Shown: in pieces, positions 21,901 to 34,500 of the stretch
Layout: each line of letters opens with the position of its first letter
Position numbering within the stretch: the first letter of the stretch is position 1
Assembly: GCA_027625915.1 (NCBI GenBank)
Contig: JANTQA010000048.1
Location: forward strand, 2,914,001-2,978,000
DNA length: 64,000 bases
Direction: 5' to 3'
Source of the DNA: Anaeramoeba flamelloides
Taxonomy: Eukaryota > Metamonada > Anaeramoebidae
Made by a program: the position numbers and the translations under genes
Notes under the pieces: generated by a model
The model's database searches: none
What the model saw: the letters and a program-made list of their open reading frames with translations, nothing else
What the model was told of the DNA's origin: nothing

Positions 21901-23520
21901 ATTCCTTTATCTTGTCTTGAATAAGTGATGTGTTTTTTCTATATTATTGAATTTTATTTTAAATTCTTCAGGTAAAAACCCAATTATTCAAAAATTGTTT
22001 GAGAAACAAATTGCATCCCATTTCCAAAAAAGTAACAAAATAAATTTTTAATTCCAATTCTAATCTAACTCAACCAATTTTGATTTGGTTAAAGAAAATC
22101 AGATATTTTTTAAAAATTCTCCATAAGAAATGTTAGATTCTTTGGGTGATTTCTGTTGATTTTAAAACACTTTATTTTCCTTTTTTCGCGATAATATTGA
22201 ATATCGCGATTTTATGCTTTTTCGTGATAAAGTTAGACTAATCGCGATTTTTTTAATATTATCGCGAATCAATTGTTATCGCGATTTTATTGTTAATATC
22301 ATGATAATATATGTTATCATCAAAACCTCTAATAAATGGAAATTTTTATTACAAGTTACCAAAGTAATTTACTATAGTAAATTATTTGTTGTACTCAATA
22401 AAAGATATTCATAAAATCAATTAGAAATGATATTTTTTAGAGCTTTAATTAAGCTTTCTTATTTGTAACTTTGAGATAAAATTTTTAATTTGACAATTTA
22501 ATTCCAACAGTAGTCTAAAATTAGTAAAAAATTTCTTTTTCGGTTGGATTCAATTTGAGGAGAAAATATAAATTTTTTTAGCAACTTTGGCCAAAATAAT
22601 TCGTAAGGTTGCTACCAAAAATAACTTTGTATCAGATAATCCAACTCTTCATAAATGATCAGAAAAAAAATTAAAAAAATGTTAATTTATCAGTATTAAT
22701 AATTCATTCTCATCCGTAACAAATAACACGGATAAAGAAGATAATCCCCACTCATACATTTGTCTATTAAATAAAATATTTATTTATTATAACAATAGGA
22801 CACTGCTGGTCAAGAAAGGTTTGAGTCAATATCAAAAATGTATTATAGAAAAGCAAACGCAGCGATTATTTGTTATGGTATTTTTACTTTTTGCACTCTT
22901 TTAATTCAAAACTATTTTCTTATTTTTTTGGAAACAATAAATATAATTATTGTTGGTGTTGTTGTTGTTCTAACATAATATTATCTTTATAGATGTGATG
23001 GATATGGAAAGTTATGAAAAATTAGAATTTTGGGTAAATGAAGTTCAAACAATTGAAAAAAATTCAAAATTATATTTATGTGGCACAAAAAGTATTAATA
23101 TTTTTTTTTTTTTTAATATTTAATTGTTATCCCATTTATTATAATATCTGTATTTATTTCTTTTATTTTATTTCTTTTATTTGTGTGTATGTTCTACAAT
23201 TATCATGATTTAAAGTTGATTTAGTTGATGAAATAAACAAAAGAATTGTTCCATTAAATAAAATTAAAAAATATGCATCCGAGCTTGGTGTTGAATATAT
23301 CGAAACTAGTTCAAAAAAAAATATTAATATTGATCAACTATTTACAATAATTGGCAAAGAATTTTTAAATGAAAAGGAATTGGAAGAAGAAAAGAGCAGA
23401 GAAAACAAATCAATAAAAAAAGAGCAGAGGAAAAAAAAGAAAAAGGCATTTAAACTTAAAAATGAATCTAACGAAACAAATGAAGATGTGGAAAAGGGTA
23501 ATAATAAAAAATGTTGTTAA
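18950..23520 (+). CDS. Rab24-like small GTPase, five exons
   Basis: Exons 18950-19075, 19190-19258, 22799-22877, 22993-23091 and 23216-23520; all junctions are GT..AG and keep frame; 225 residues. Motifs: P-loop GSSFVGKT; switch-I Thr in TLGAPF; TLGIWDTAGQE; YYRKANAAIICY; LYLCGTKIDL (TKxD); ETSSKK; C-terminal Lys-rich tail ending KKCC for double prenylation. The TLGIW and LYLCGTKxDL wording and the atypical P-loop are those of Rab24, a Rab linked to late autophagy in animals. Human Rab24 has Ser where most Rabs have the catalytic Gln; here Gln is present, so hydrolysis may be normal. Intron 2 (19259-22798) is about 3.5 kb, versus 114, 115 and 124 bp for the others. It carries a transposon-like element and a tandem array. 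The start is the only ATG before the P-loop apart from the one at MKIVV. Confidence 0.88.
19937..20352. mobile_element. ATTTGGGAAAAAAAG-end element, copy 2, inside the Rab24-like intron
   Basis: Left CATTTGGGAAAAAAAAGTCC and right, in reverse complement, CTATTTGGGAAAAAAAGTAA. The interior matches 11930-12085 in reverse complement. About 415 bp, no coding capacity. Confidence 0.6.
20780..20912. repeat. Small imperfect inverted repeat
   Basis: GGGTGTGTTGTAGAG near 20785 pairs imperfectly with CTCAACAACACTCGCACACA near 20893. This may be a decayed MITE in the long Rab24-like intron. Confidence 0.3.
22186..22322. repeat. Tandem ~19-bp array with TCGCGA core
   Basis: TCGCGA occurs at 22186, 22204, 22242, 22262 and 22279. 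A one-change version TCGTGA is at 22222, TCATGA at 22299 and TCATCA at 22317. Spacing is 17-20 bp throughout, and units read roughly ATCGCGATTTTATTGTT. This is a short minisatellite with a palindromic, CpG-containing core in otherwise CpG-poor DNA, inside the long Rab24-like intron. Confidence 0.8.
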
Positions 23521-25035
23521 ATAAAATTTAAATTTTTTTTTATTATTTTTTTATTTTTTTGACTTTATTGTTTTGATTCTGTGTGTATATCTAAACTAAA
23601 TTTCAAAATTTTGGATACAAGTTAAAATAATTTAAAGAATAACAATACTACAATTTCATTCCATTTGGAAATAATTTTGATTTTATCAAATATTTTTATC
23701 ATTTTTTGTCTTTTCTATTTTCATTTCCGTTTTTCCACCAGTTACCGAATCTGTTTCATTTGTTCGGAAATTTTTTTTACAAAGATTGGTTAGCGTTAAA
23801 ATTGAGTTCGTTGAAATATAAAAATCACATATGATGGGTTTTGGTATTTAAACATTTGATCGATCAATAATAGTTGGTGAAATTTCAAACAAATTTACCA
23901 ATACATTTTTTGTTACTTTTTTCATTATTTTGGACACAACAGATTTTTTTTTTTGAGTTTTAAATTTTTTTCTTTTATTTGGATTAAAATGGTTATATAT
24001 AAAAGCACTAATACTCTGTCACTTAAATTTGATTTAAATATAAGTTTTAAAAAAGTCTGTTGTGAGAGTTTTTTTTCTTTGCCTTTTTTTGATTATTATT
24101 GTGTTCAAATTTTTGGAATAAAATAATTTATATTTTGTTTTGTGAGTATTGTAATTTATAAAAAAGTTTAGCCTCTAAATTAGTAAATTGTTCTAATTTG
24201 GTATTTCAACTTGAAGTTATTAAATAATTTTATTTTTCAAAAATTGATTTTTGGTGTGTTTAAAATTTTGAATTATAGTTTATTAGAAAAAAAAAGATAG
24301 AAAATTTTGGAATTAGAAACATTATGAAAAAGTATTCTTTTTCCAATGTAAAAAAGAAATAAATTAACTTTGAAGAATAAATAATCTTGAAGTAATAATC
24401 ATGGCAATAAATAGAATTTCAGTATTCTCCTCTTTTAGGATTCAATGAATTCTTTTTTTGATCTTCATAATCATTCAATTTTCAAGAGATTATTTAATAT
24501 TTATAAGAATAATAAAATCAAAGAAAATACTTGTTGGTTATAATAGAGTATAGCACAAATAGTTTTTGTGATGAATACTCCAATTGGTAATTAACCAATG
24601 TAATTTTTCTTTATGTAATTTGTCTTGCCTTTCAGTTTTGGTGATGGTTTTCTTTGAAAAATCCACATTCTATTTTTTTTCCTTTTTTTAACAAAAATAA
24701 ATCTTTCACAATATAATAAAGAAATAGACTTCAAAATAATAAAAATTTTTATAAAAATATGACACATTCAAGAAAATAAAAATTATAGTTAAAACAACAA
24801 AGCAATATGATTTCATAAAAGAACTAAAAAATTAATTTGTAATTTTTTATTTTTGGAAATTTCATTTAGCGTATAAAAGATCTAAAATTTTAATTGGTGT
24901 TGAATTAAAATGTTTATGGGTTAAAGAAGAGTTTATTTCAATTTAGAAATAATAAAAAAAAAAATAGCTGAAAGAAATCAAAAAAAAATAATGTAAAAGT
25001 GAAAAAAAGAACTAAAAATTTAACAAAATGAATCT
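23521..25035. other. Intergenic between convergent Rab24-like and Ras genes
   Basis: Mostly a ~535-bp MITE at 23592-24127, then about 900 bp of A/T-rich sequence without a recognisable gene. Confidence 0.6.
23592..24127. mobile_element. ~535-bp MITE, TAAAC..TTTGGACAC family, copy 1
   Basis: Aligns over its full length with 26127-26657 in the same orientation. Shared blocks include ATTTGATCGATCAA, GGTGAAATTTC, AAATTTACCAATACATTTTT, CATTATTTTGGACACA and TTTTTGATT. The ends (TTTCAAAATTTTGGATACAA and GTGTTCAAATTTTTGGAAT) are more decayed than in the other copy. No coding capacity. Confidence 0.8.
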
Positions 25036-28000
25036 TTAAAATACCAAGCAAATTGATTTCTTTTTTTTTCTTCTTCTTCTATTGTTTTTCTTTTTTTTGC
25101 TTTGTTTTTTAACTGGCTTGCCAATGTTATTTTTTCTTGCTTTTCTAATTTCGCGGACAATCGTATAAAAGGAGTCATGAACATTTTCGCCTGTCTTTGC
25201 AGAGCATTCGACATAAGGAACATTGAATTCTCTTGCAAGATCTTTCCCTACATCAGAGGAAACAGCTCTTTCTTCTTCACTGATATCACATTTGTTTGCA
25301 ATTAAGACACCGACAATGTCGTCTTCGTCTTTCACTCTTCTAATATGAAGAAAGGCTCTTTTGACTTCACCAACGGTTGCCTTTGATGTGAGTGAAAAGA
25401 CACATGCAAAGCCATCTTGCTTTCGAAGATAGCGATCACGAATGGATGTGTATTCCTCTTGCCCAGCTGTATCCAAAATTTCAAGTGTCACAGCTTGCTC
25501 ATCAACCATAACATCCTTTCGATATGATTCTTCAATTGTAGGATCTATTAAATTTATTATTAATTATGTCATATTTTATTATAAGGTGTGATACAAATTA
25601 TTATTTTGAAAAAAAAAGTAAAATAATGATTGAGAAAATTGCTTGGTGAATTGAATTTATTATTAATGTTATTACTATTCGTATTTGGTAATCCTTGGTG
25701 TTTCGATTTTGTATTATTTATTTAAAAGTAAAGAAATACTCTAATAAACACTAGATTATAATATTCATTATTTTTTTTTTTTATTTTTTTTATCAAACTA
25801 TTTTTTCTTTTAATTATAAAATCTAAAATGATCTAAATTAATTTTATAAATTGAATCATTTTAAAAAATTGTTCCGAAAAAATTTTCAAAAGTGTCTCTA
25901 AAACAGTTGACTTGCTTAAATAGACTTATTTTCAGGGTTGTGGTAGAAACACTTTTGTTCAGACTTTTTTAAAAGGACTTTATCAATTTTTTAAAAAACC
26001 GATTTATTTTGCTGTGAAATTCTTAAGTATAGATTCATATCTTTTGAATTTTTTGGATTTTCCAAAATAAACTAAAATTTAGGTACAATTTAAAAAACAA
26101 AAAATAAACCGATTTCAATTCTATTGTAAACTAGATTCCAAAAATTTGGACACAGTTTATACAGTTGAAAGAACATCATTACTGTACTTTAAATTCAAAT
26201 TGGAAAGAATTTTGATTTTACAAAAAATTTCATTTTTTGTCTTTTTTGTTTTGTTTTCATTTCCTTTTTTGCAGTTACGTAATCTGTTTGGTTAGATCTC
26301 GAAATTTTTTTCAATGGTTGATAGAAGGTTAGTGTTGAGTTTGTTAAATTGGACAATCAAATACAATTGGTAGATGGTATCTTATCATTTGATCGATCAA
26401 CAATGGTTGGTGAAATTTCAACAAATTTACCAATACATTTTTTGTTCCGCTCGTTTCATTATTTTGGACACACCTGTTTTGATTTTTGAGTTTTATATTT
26501 TTTTCTTTTATTTAGGTTAAAATGATTACTTATAAAAACATTAATACCTTGTAACTTAAATGTAGTTTTATATTAGGTTTGGGAAAATACAATAAATTGG
26601 GGTTTTTTTTGCCTATTTTTGATTTTGGGTGTGTCCAAATTTTTGGAACGGGGTTTATGTTAATATTTTATTTTGGTCATCCTCTAAGAATCACTAATAT
26701 CATACTGTATGATTTTTTCAGTTAAATTACTTTTTAAATTATTCAATGGTCTTGTAAATATTAATGAAATGGGAGTGGGAAAAAAAAAATGTCAAATTAT
26801 TTGGAATTTAGGATTGATTATTCAGGGTTAAATATTAAAAAAAGCCCTTAATATTTTAAAGAGAAAATTTTGAAGTGACTAAGTTTGTGTCATCTAATAT
26901 AAAAAGTGTTTCGAGACAACATAGTCATTAAAAAAACTTTAAACTGGATTTTGTTTACTATTATTTGGAATTTATCAGTGGCAAATTATCGTTTTTGTAA
27001 AAAATAAATTATTTTTTGCATTATTTTTCTTTGGAATAAAACTACCACACATAACGAAACCTAAGAATCTCTAAAATTGGATTTTTTTTCATAAAAATTC
27101 ATTTTTAGAGATATTTATATTTGTCTTTTATATTTGTTGAAAAATAAAATTCACATAATTTTCATTTCACTTTCCAAAAAAATATTTTAAAAGCATCTTG
27201 CAAAAGGTTAAACATTTTAAGGTATTAAATTAAATAGATTATATTATGATTTTCATTTTAGAAAGGGATCATTAATGATTTCTTTTAATTCTCCTGTTTT
27301 GTTTTTTTTTTTTTTTGAGAAGCAAAGATGAATAAAAATTTTCTTCAATATATTTCTCAATTAACCACAATTTTCATTTAAAACATGAAAAAAAACATTG
27401 AGTTATTGAATTAAAACCCAGTTTTAAAGACAAAAGGAGAATTTGGTATTTTTTTTTTTTTTTCAATTTCCATTTTTTTGTAAACACCATGCAACATACG
27501 TGCATTGAAATAAACAATTGATTATTATTATAACTCAATAAAAAAGAAAAAAAATTCAGATGATATTCGTTTTTTCAAATTATCAAATCTTCCATTCATT
27601 GGAGGTTGTTAGTCCATCCAACATATACAACAAAAAAGAGACAAACAAAAAAAAATAGGTATCACAAATAACTTTCATTATCTTTGGAATTCATCGGTTT
27701 AAAACAAAAGAAAGTAAAGTGGAAATTTTTTTACCATTTCTTCTTCAAATTCCATTTTTTGGATTTTTTTAACTCGACTCAAATATTAAAGAAAACATTT
27801 TATTGGTTCAAATTCAAAGAAACGAGAAAAATAAGTTGTTTTTAGGGAATCTTCTTTGAAATGAAATGTTATGATCGAAGAATTAAACGAATTATAAAAA
27901 AACGAAATTGAAATAAAAATTTTGTTGAATTGTTTTGAATTTGCCAGTCACAAATTTTGGTGATGATGTAAGTTTTTTAAAAAGTTGAACAAGAGAATAA

Positions 28001-28878
28001 GAAAGTCGATATTGAAAAAAAAATTTCATAAATTAGCTTAAGCACAAGAGTAAATATGAATGTTGTAAAAAACACTGTTTATTTTCAATATTAATCATAT
28101 TTCTAGTTAAGGAATCCTTATTTAGAAATTGGTCAAAAAAAAAATAATAATAGAGACTAGTTCCTTAATTGAAAAATTTTTGTTGTCTAATCACAATGAA
28201 TTTTAGGATCATAAAATGGCTTTAAACATTGAAAATCCTTTGGGGGTCCACCTTAAATTTTACTATTGGAATGACAACAATTGTTTTTGATCTTGTTTCA
28301 AAAGATTATGTTTCGGATTGTCTCAATTTTGAAATTTTTTTTCAATACACAAGTATAAATATGGAATGTTGCAAAAAATAGAGTTTTTACAACATTCATA
28401 TTTCCACTTTTTATCGGCTTTCTTGTTCTCTTGTTCAACTTTTTAAAAGTCTATATCAGCACCAAAATTCGATATCCAAAAAATTCTCGGTAGAATTGGA
28501 ATGACTCAAGTTGTATTTCGAAAGTTGTAAATCAGTAAAAAGTAAAATTTTTTCTCTTGTCAGGTTTTGTTACGACTGCTGTAAAAAAGTGAGCACTAAA
28601 GGTTTGATAAAGTGTCAATAAAACCGCTTAAAATATCTGTGTCAGTCAATTTTAAGTCCTACTTGTAAAACTTTAAGATCGTTACTTTTTGGAAACAGTC
28701 CAAAGTTTTTTTTTTACAAAAAAAAAAAAAAAGAAGATTTGCAAAACAAAATTTTTTTTGATAAATAAAACATACCATATTTTTCAATAAACATGTCACG
28801 AAGAAACCTAATCGTCAAACAAGATTTTCCAACGCCACCTCCTCCAACAACAGCAATTTTAAAATAATTATCGCTCAT
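25036..28878 (-). CDS. Ras-family small GTPase, two exons
   Basis: Exons 28878-28776 and 25544-25036, with a 3.2-kb intron starting GTATGT and ending ATAG; 203 residues. P-loop VVGGGGVGKS (GG at human Ras positions 12-13), effector loop YDPTIEESYRKDV, DTAGQEEY with the catalytic Gln, ANKCD (NKxD) and ECSAK are all canonical for Ras. The hypervariable tail is very basic (Lys/Arg runs) and ends CLVF, a CAAX box, so it should be prenylated at the plasma membrane. Human H-Ras is 189 residues; the extra length is the tail. The intron falls inside codon 35 and holds a full MITE (26127-26657), a foldback (27950-28470) and part of another dispersed repeat. It converges on the Rab24-like gene 1.5 kb away. 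Closest to Ras proper; Rap-like is less likely. Confidence 0.92.
26127..26657. mobile_element. 531-bp MITE, TAAAC..TTTGGACAC family, copy 2 (in Ras intron)
   Basis: Left TAAACTAGATTCCAAAAATT (then TGGACACA) and right, in reverse complement, TAAACCCCGTTCCAAAAATT (then TGGACACA) form ~30-bp inverted termini. CCAAAAATTTGGACAC resembles ends of Tc1/pogo-type elements. Full-length similarity to 23592-24127; no transposase. A non-autonomous element inside the Ras intron. Confidence 0.85.
27788..27960 (+). repeat. Dispersed repeat pair, copy 1
   Basis: Aligns with 29636-29815 in the same orientation. Shared blocks include AAAAATAAGTTGTTTTTAGG, GTTATGATCGAA and TTTTGAATTTG. No coding capacity; it lies inside the Ras intron. 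Confidence 0.6.
27950..28470. mobile_element. Foldback element in the Ras intron
   Basis: AATTTTGGTGATGATGTAAG (27951) followed by AAAAAGTTGAACAAGAGAA is repeated in reverse complement at 28400-28470, with AATATGAATGTTGTAAAAA in both arms. Arms are about 110-120 bp with about 270 bp between. A foldback-type non-autonomous element is likely. Confidence 0.6.
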
Positions 28879-31578
28879 AAAAGTTTTGTGAAAAAGTCCT
28901 AAGAAAAAAAAGGTAAAAATAAAAAATGAAATTTGTGGATTTGTAATTATCGGGTGAAGTTTGTAGTTTTTTCAAATAAATTGAGAATTTTTGACACATC
29001 CTGTAGAAAAAATGAAGTAAACTTTGTTTCTTCTTTCCATTTTGTTAACTTTTTAGAATTTAAATTTTCTTTTTCCAATAATTGATTTGTAATCTTGTAG
29101 TATTTTTTTTCTTTTTTTTGTCAAAAAATCGAAAAACTTAAATTTTTAAATAATCCTCAAATTACAATTTCAATTCTTTGAGTGTTCCCCTATATAGCCA
29201 AATGGTTTTTTTGACAATGTTACTTTATATTAGAACAAAATTATTTGTTAAAAAAAGTATCTACAAAAGTTGAATATTTATTTTGAGTAATAAACCACTC
29301 GATCTATTTTGATAAAAAAAAAAAAGTAAAATGTCTACTTTCGAAAAATTAAAGTTGAATTCACAAAGTGAGAGATCAAAATAGGGCTCGAGGAATGGGT
29401 AGAACTTTTTTTTTACAAGATCTGTAAGAAATTATTCGAAAATATTATTGGTTCTTTTTTCGTGAAAATTCAGATCCGTGTACTGGGCGTTGTAACCAAC
29501 CCGAAGCTTTAGTCTTCAAAAGTCGATTTTTGGATAAATAAACAAATTTAATCAAGAGAAAAATCTTTAAATATTACAAAAACAGCTTTGTTCAGATACC
29601 TATTTACGAATTTTAATACTCCCATTAGATATTGGAGAAGAAAACATTTTAGAGTTTAAATTCTATGAAATAAGAAAAATAAGTTGTTTTTAGGGAAACA
29701 CCTTCAAAGTGAAAAGTTATGATCGAAAAGTTAAATGAATTTAAAAAAAAAGGAAAATTAAGTTAAAAAATTAGATTTACTTTATTTTGAATTTGTCTGT
29801 TCAAAAACTTTTAGTCCCGAAATAATTTTACATGTTACTACAATCTCATTTCAAAAAGAGGAATGGTGAAATATATAGTAATTTAATCTAACTTCAAAAT
29901 ATCCTTGGGTTTATTACACAAATCGGTTAAGAAATCAATAAAAATCGATTTTTCCAAAGTAACCATCTGCCAATTAAAAAGAAGACAAGAGGCTGAGGTT
30001 TAAATGCTGGACAACACTGTGAAAACAATTTCAAAAATAAACAAAAGAGCGCCACCCAAAGATTCCTCTCACAATGGAAAACACCAACCTGTTAAAATAA
30101 CAAATCGTTTTTTTTTTAAACGAATTTTTACTTACAATAAAAAAGTAACAAAGTTTATGAACGAATTGGGATTTTTTGTGATTAGTCCCCGAAAACGGTG
30201 TATCAATTTAAAAAGGTTTGTATTTCTTCCATTTTAAAAAAAGAAACCAAATACGATTTCTTCATTGTAAAGATCGTTGAACCAAATTTTGCTCTTTTTT
30301 GTTGTTAGCAACACAAAGAACAAACAGTGTTTTTTAAAAGAAATTGGTAAATGTTTTTTGATTCATTACATTTTCAAAATCTCTCATGTAGTGCTTGAAG
30401 AAATGTTTCAATTGCAAAACATTAGTGTTTGAGAGATTAGTGATCCTAATCGACGATGGGGTAAATAAAAAAAAAAAAGTGCAGAAAGTATTTTCTTAAA
30501 GCAGATCTTTCACAATTGACACCATTGATTTGTTCACAAACCTGTTTTCATTTCCAGACCTCCTACAGATTAAAAAACTTATTTTTTGTTGTTTAACTCT
30601 TTTTCCAAGCCCGAAAGCTAAAGAAGAAAAAATAACTAAATAAAAAGAAAAGAAAGAGTATAAGTCACAAAATAAACAAAGTAAACGAATTAAAAAAATC
30701 TCGAGACTAACTCTCCCTTCAGTAATTTATTCTTTTTCTTTTAAAATAACTATTGAAAACTTCCAATTACTATAAACATACAAAGTTTATAAATAACCAA
30801 GTTAAATTTTGAAAAACAAAGTACACCCTATGAATGGGATCTTAATCTTATTAGTTAACAAATTCAAAATTATTTGTAAATTTCTTCATTGTTTTTTTTG
30901 AGAATCCTTAAAAAATCTCAAAATAGAATAAAATTGAACAATATCCACAAACTGTGTGAATCCTAAAAAGAATTCTTTTTGGAAAACAATCTCAAAAAAG
31001 AGTGAAAATTTTGTTTTTAATTACTCAAGAACATTTCGCTAAAACAAATTTATTATCACAAGGATTCGTTCAGCATTCTAAAGTTTAAAATGTAAAAAAT
31101 CGAGAACCGTTAAATTTCTCTCAAACAAAACACACATATTACCAGCAAAAATTTTATAAACTGAATAATTACTTCTATTTGGAAGACAATAAAATAATCT
31201 AACTTCGAGATTTAAACAATGAAGGAGATACTTTAATTACCACCTTATTATCTTATGGCTAAAAACTATGGAAAAGTGTTATTGAAAATATTCAAGTGTT
31301 TTCTCTGTTTGAACAAAGTTTATAAAACAAAAAAAAATGTTCATTCTTACAAAAAAAGAATTTTTAATTTAAAATATTTAACTCAAAAGCTTTTAACAAC
31401 ATCACTTTCTCTTAATATCATTTTCCAAATAATATTTTTTCTCGCTTCTCACAAAACAATTTGCAAAAATTAAAAGTCACCATTTTTTTATCTTTTTTCT
31501 TTTTATTTTTTTGCCTTTGCTTTATATTTTTTATTTTTTTTTCTTTTCTTCAAAAAGAAACCTGAAATTCGTACAAAC
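28879..31578. other. Intergenic between divergent Ras and BTB genes
   Basis: Contains the second copy of a dispersed repeat (29636-29815) and A/T-rich sequence. A 77-codon frame at 30004-30237 starts with ATG but looks like chance. No promoter element could be named. Confidence 0.5.
29636..29815 (+). repeat. Dispersed repeat pair, copy 2
   Basis: Partner of 27788-27960, same orientation, upstream of the Ras gene. Confidence 0.6.
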
Positions 31579-34500
31579 ATGAATACCAATTTGTCCAATG
31601 ATCAAAAACAAAATCCGTTTCCTTCTTTTAGACCTAACCAACAAACCATTGCTTTAAATACTAGAACAAATCAAAATTATCAAACTCGCAATAATTTTCA
31701 GCAACAACAGCAACAGCAACAACAGCAACAACAACCACGCCCAAAACAAATGATAAGGTTCTTCCCAAACACAAATTTACAGAAACAAAATCAACAATAC
31801 CTGAATAACAACCAAAAATTTAATAACACCCAAGGAGTACCTTTCAAAGCAAATCAAAATTACAACCAAGGCTTTAATCAGAACAATGTAACAAACAAAA
31901 CTTATTTTCCCAACCAAAACCTCAAAACGACAACAAACCATAAATTCCAAACGAGCAACAATTATGAACAAAAGAAATTTTTAAACACTCAAAATTTTAA
32001 TACTAGCAATCTTCATGGCACCAATAATAACAATAATAACACTACAAACAAAATTTTTATTTCAAATAAAACAAGAGCAACAAACCCAAAGTTTCAACAG
32101 GGAAGTAACCAAAACCCACAAGAACAAACAAATACAAACTTTCAAAAAAAGAATTTTAGTCAAAACAATCAAGTGGTGGGAAGTGTTTCTCAAAATTATT
32201 TCCCCCAGAAGCAATTTAATAATTATAACAAACAAAAAGTCGACTCTTCAAATTTCCAACCCCGTGATCAATTCCAACAACCAAATTCCCACCCCCCTTT
32301 AAACAACAATTCCAACCAAAACCCCTTTAATAATGGCAGCCAAATGCAAATGAATCAATATAATGAACAATTTAACAATTTTCAGCAATCTGATAATTTT
32401 TACAATAATCAAAATTATTACCAAAACAAAATGCATAATAATTATAAACCAATGGGGAGAAATAACCAATATTATAATAATCAAGGATACAATGACAATT
32501 ATCAATACCAGAATAATTTTAGAAACAATAATATGTACAAACGACCACAACAACGACAACCAAGATACCATCAAAGGTCACAAAACCAATGGCATCGAAG
32601 AAAAAACCAATATCCTAATAATTCAAGAAAAAGGAATTGGGAAAATGATAATTTCTCTCAAAATGAAATGAATAATTCAAGAAAAGAACGAACATATCGC
32701 AATAATAATTTTAATCGGGGCAATAAGCAAAACCAAAACCAATTTCATAATCAAAATTCCCAAAACAATAAACAGAAAAATAGAAAACGAAAACAAACAA
32801 ATAGAAAGAAGAACGGAAAACAAAATAACCATTTAAACTCGAACCAGAAGAATGAATGGGAAGTCGTTGAGAAAAGCCTATACCAAGAATTAAAAACACC
32901 ACAAATTAAATTGTTATTAGACAAAATAGAAGAAAAAAAAATTGATACGAAACAGAATAATAATGAAGATGACAGTAAGATTCAAAAGGAAGATGGAATA
33001 AATTTAGAAAACAAAAAAGAAAATAAAGAAGATGACAACGGCAATCAAGAGACTGAAAAAAATCAACAAAATAAAAAAGAAGGTGAAGATGAAGAAGAAG
33101 AGGCAGAAGAACAAGAACAAGGAAATGAAGAAAAGGAAATGATAACTGAGGATAAAAAAGAAAATAAAAAGGAAATTAAAGAAGATGAAACAGAAAATCA
33201 AGAAACTGAAAAAAATCAAGAAAATAAAAAAGAAGAAGAAGAAGAAGAAAAAGAGGGAGAAAAAGAAGAAGAGGGAGAAAAAGAAGAAAATGAAACCAAT
33301 TTAATAAGTGAAGAAAAAGAGGACGAAGAACCAAAAGAAAAAAAAAAGGAAATTAACGAAGAAGAAAATAATCAAAAAACCAAAAAAATAATTGTAGAAA
33401 GAGAAAACGTTAAAATGGACGAAAATGAAGAATTAATAATAAATTCCCTTAAACAAGGCTCAAATTTGAGAGAAATATATTTGGATGGGACGAACGTCTT
33501 ATCAATTGCTTTAAAAAAGAATTTGCATATTAATGTTATTAAGTGTATGTTAGAAAACGGATCAGACATTTATTTAGAAAGCACGTTAAGAAACTCGCTT
33601 CAAAAGAGAACTGAACTTAATATTCTACTTCAGAACCATTTCGTATTTAATCTTGATTTTTATAAATCCTTTTTAAGGAAAGATCTTAGTGATTTAACAA
33701 AATATAAAGTAAAATTTAATAAATTTTGGTTTGAGTTTCGAATTAAAAATTTAATGAAAAAAAAAGCAATTGACATTTGGAAAATACTTGAAAAAAATTT
33801 AAACAAAAAGGAAACCGTGGCATTGTTCAAATGGATATATTGTGGTGTCGTTGACAATTTTGAAATCTTAAAACAATTTACACAAAAATTATCATTAAGT
33901 AAAAGGCAAGTTGAAGCATTTTCAGGAAGGAAAAGACTCAAGCACGATCTCTTTCGTCTATCAAAATCTAAATATTCGAAAGATTTTGAAATAATTACAG
34001 ATATTAAAAACTTTACACTTAAATTCCATAAAGTCGTACTTGTTGCAAGATCAAAATTTTTTAGAACACTTATTCTCCAGAATGAAAATTCATATAAGGT
34101 TACTGATTTTATAAATAATAAGTCAAGGCTAGTCTGGGAAAATTATTATCATTTTATTTATACCGACGAATTGAAAACAAAGTTTAATAATAATATCGAC
34201 TACAGGGCATTTAAGGATCTTGTACAGAGAACCAGAGTAAGCACCTTTTCAAAAATTCACAATGATATTTCTGACCTATCTTCCTTTATAGATAATGAGA
34301 AAAAAATAAAAAAAAAGAAAAAGAGAAGCAGATATAATCAAAGAAATCGAATTAGAAGCAGAAGCAACCACCAAAATAAAAATAATGATAATACGAACAA
34401 AAGCAACACCAAGGACGACAGCGACAACGCAAATAATGACACTAATAATAATAATGACAATAATAATAATAATAACGATGCAAATGATAATGGAAATGAA

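Noticed and set aside
30004-30237. 77-codon plus-strand ATG frame upstream of the Ras gene
   Set aside because: Lys/Phe-rich with no domain pattern and no splice context; probably chance, though slightly less A/T-rich than its flanks.
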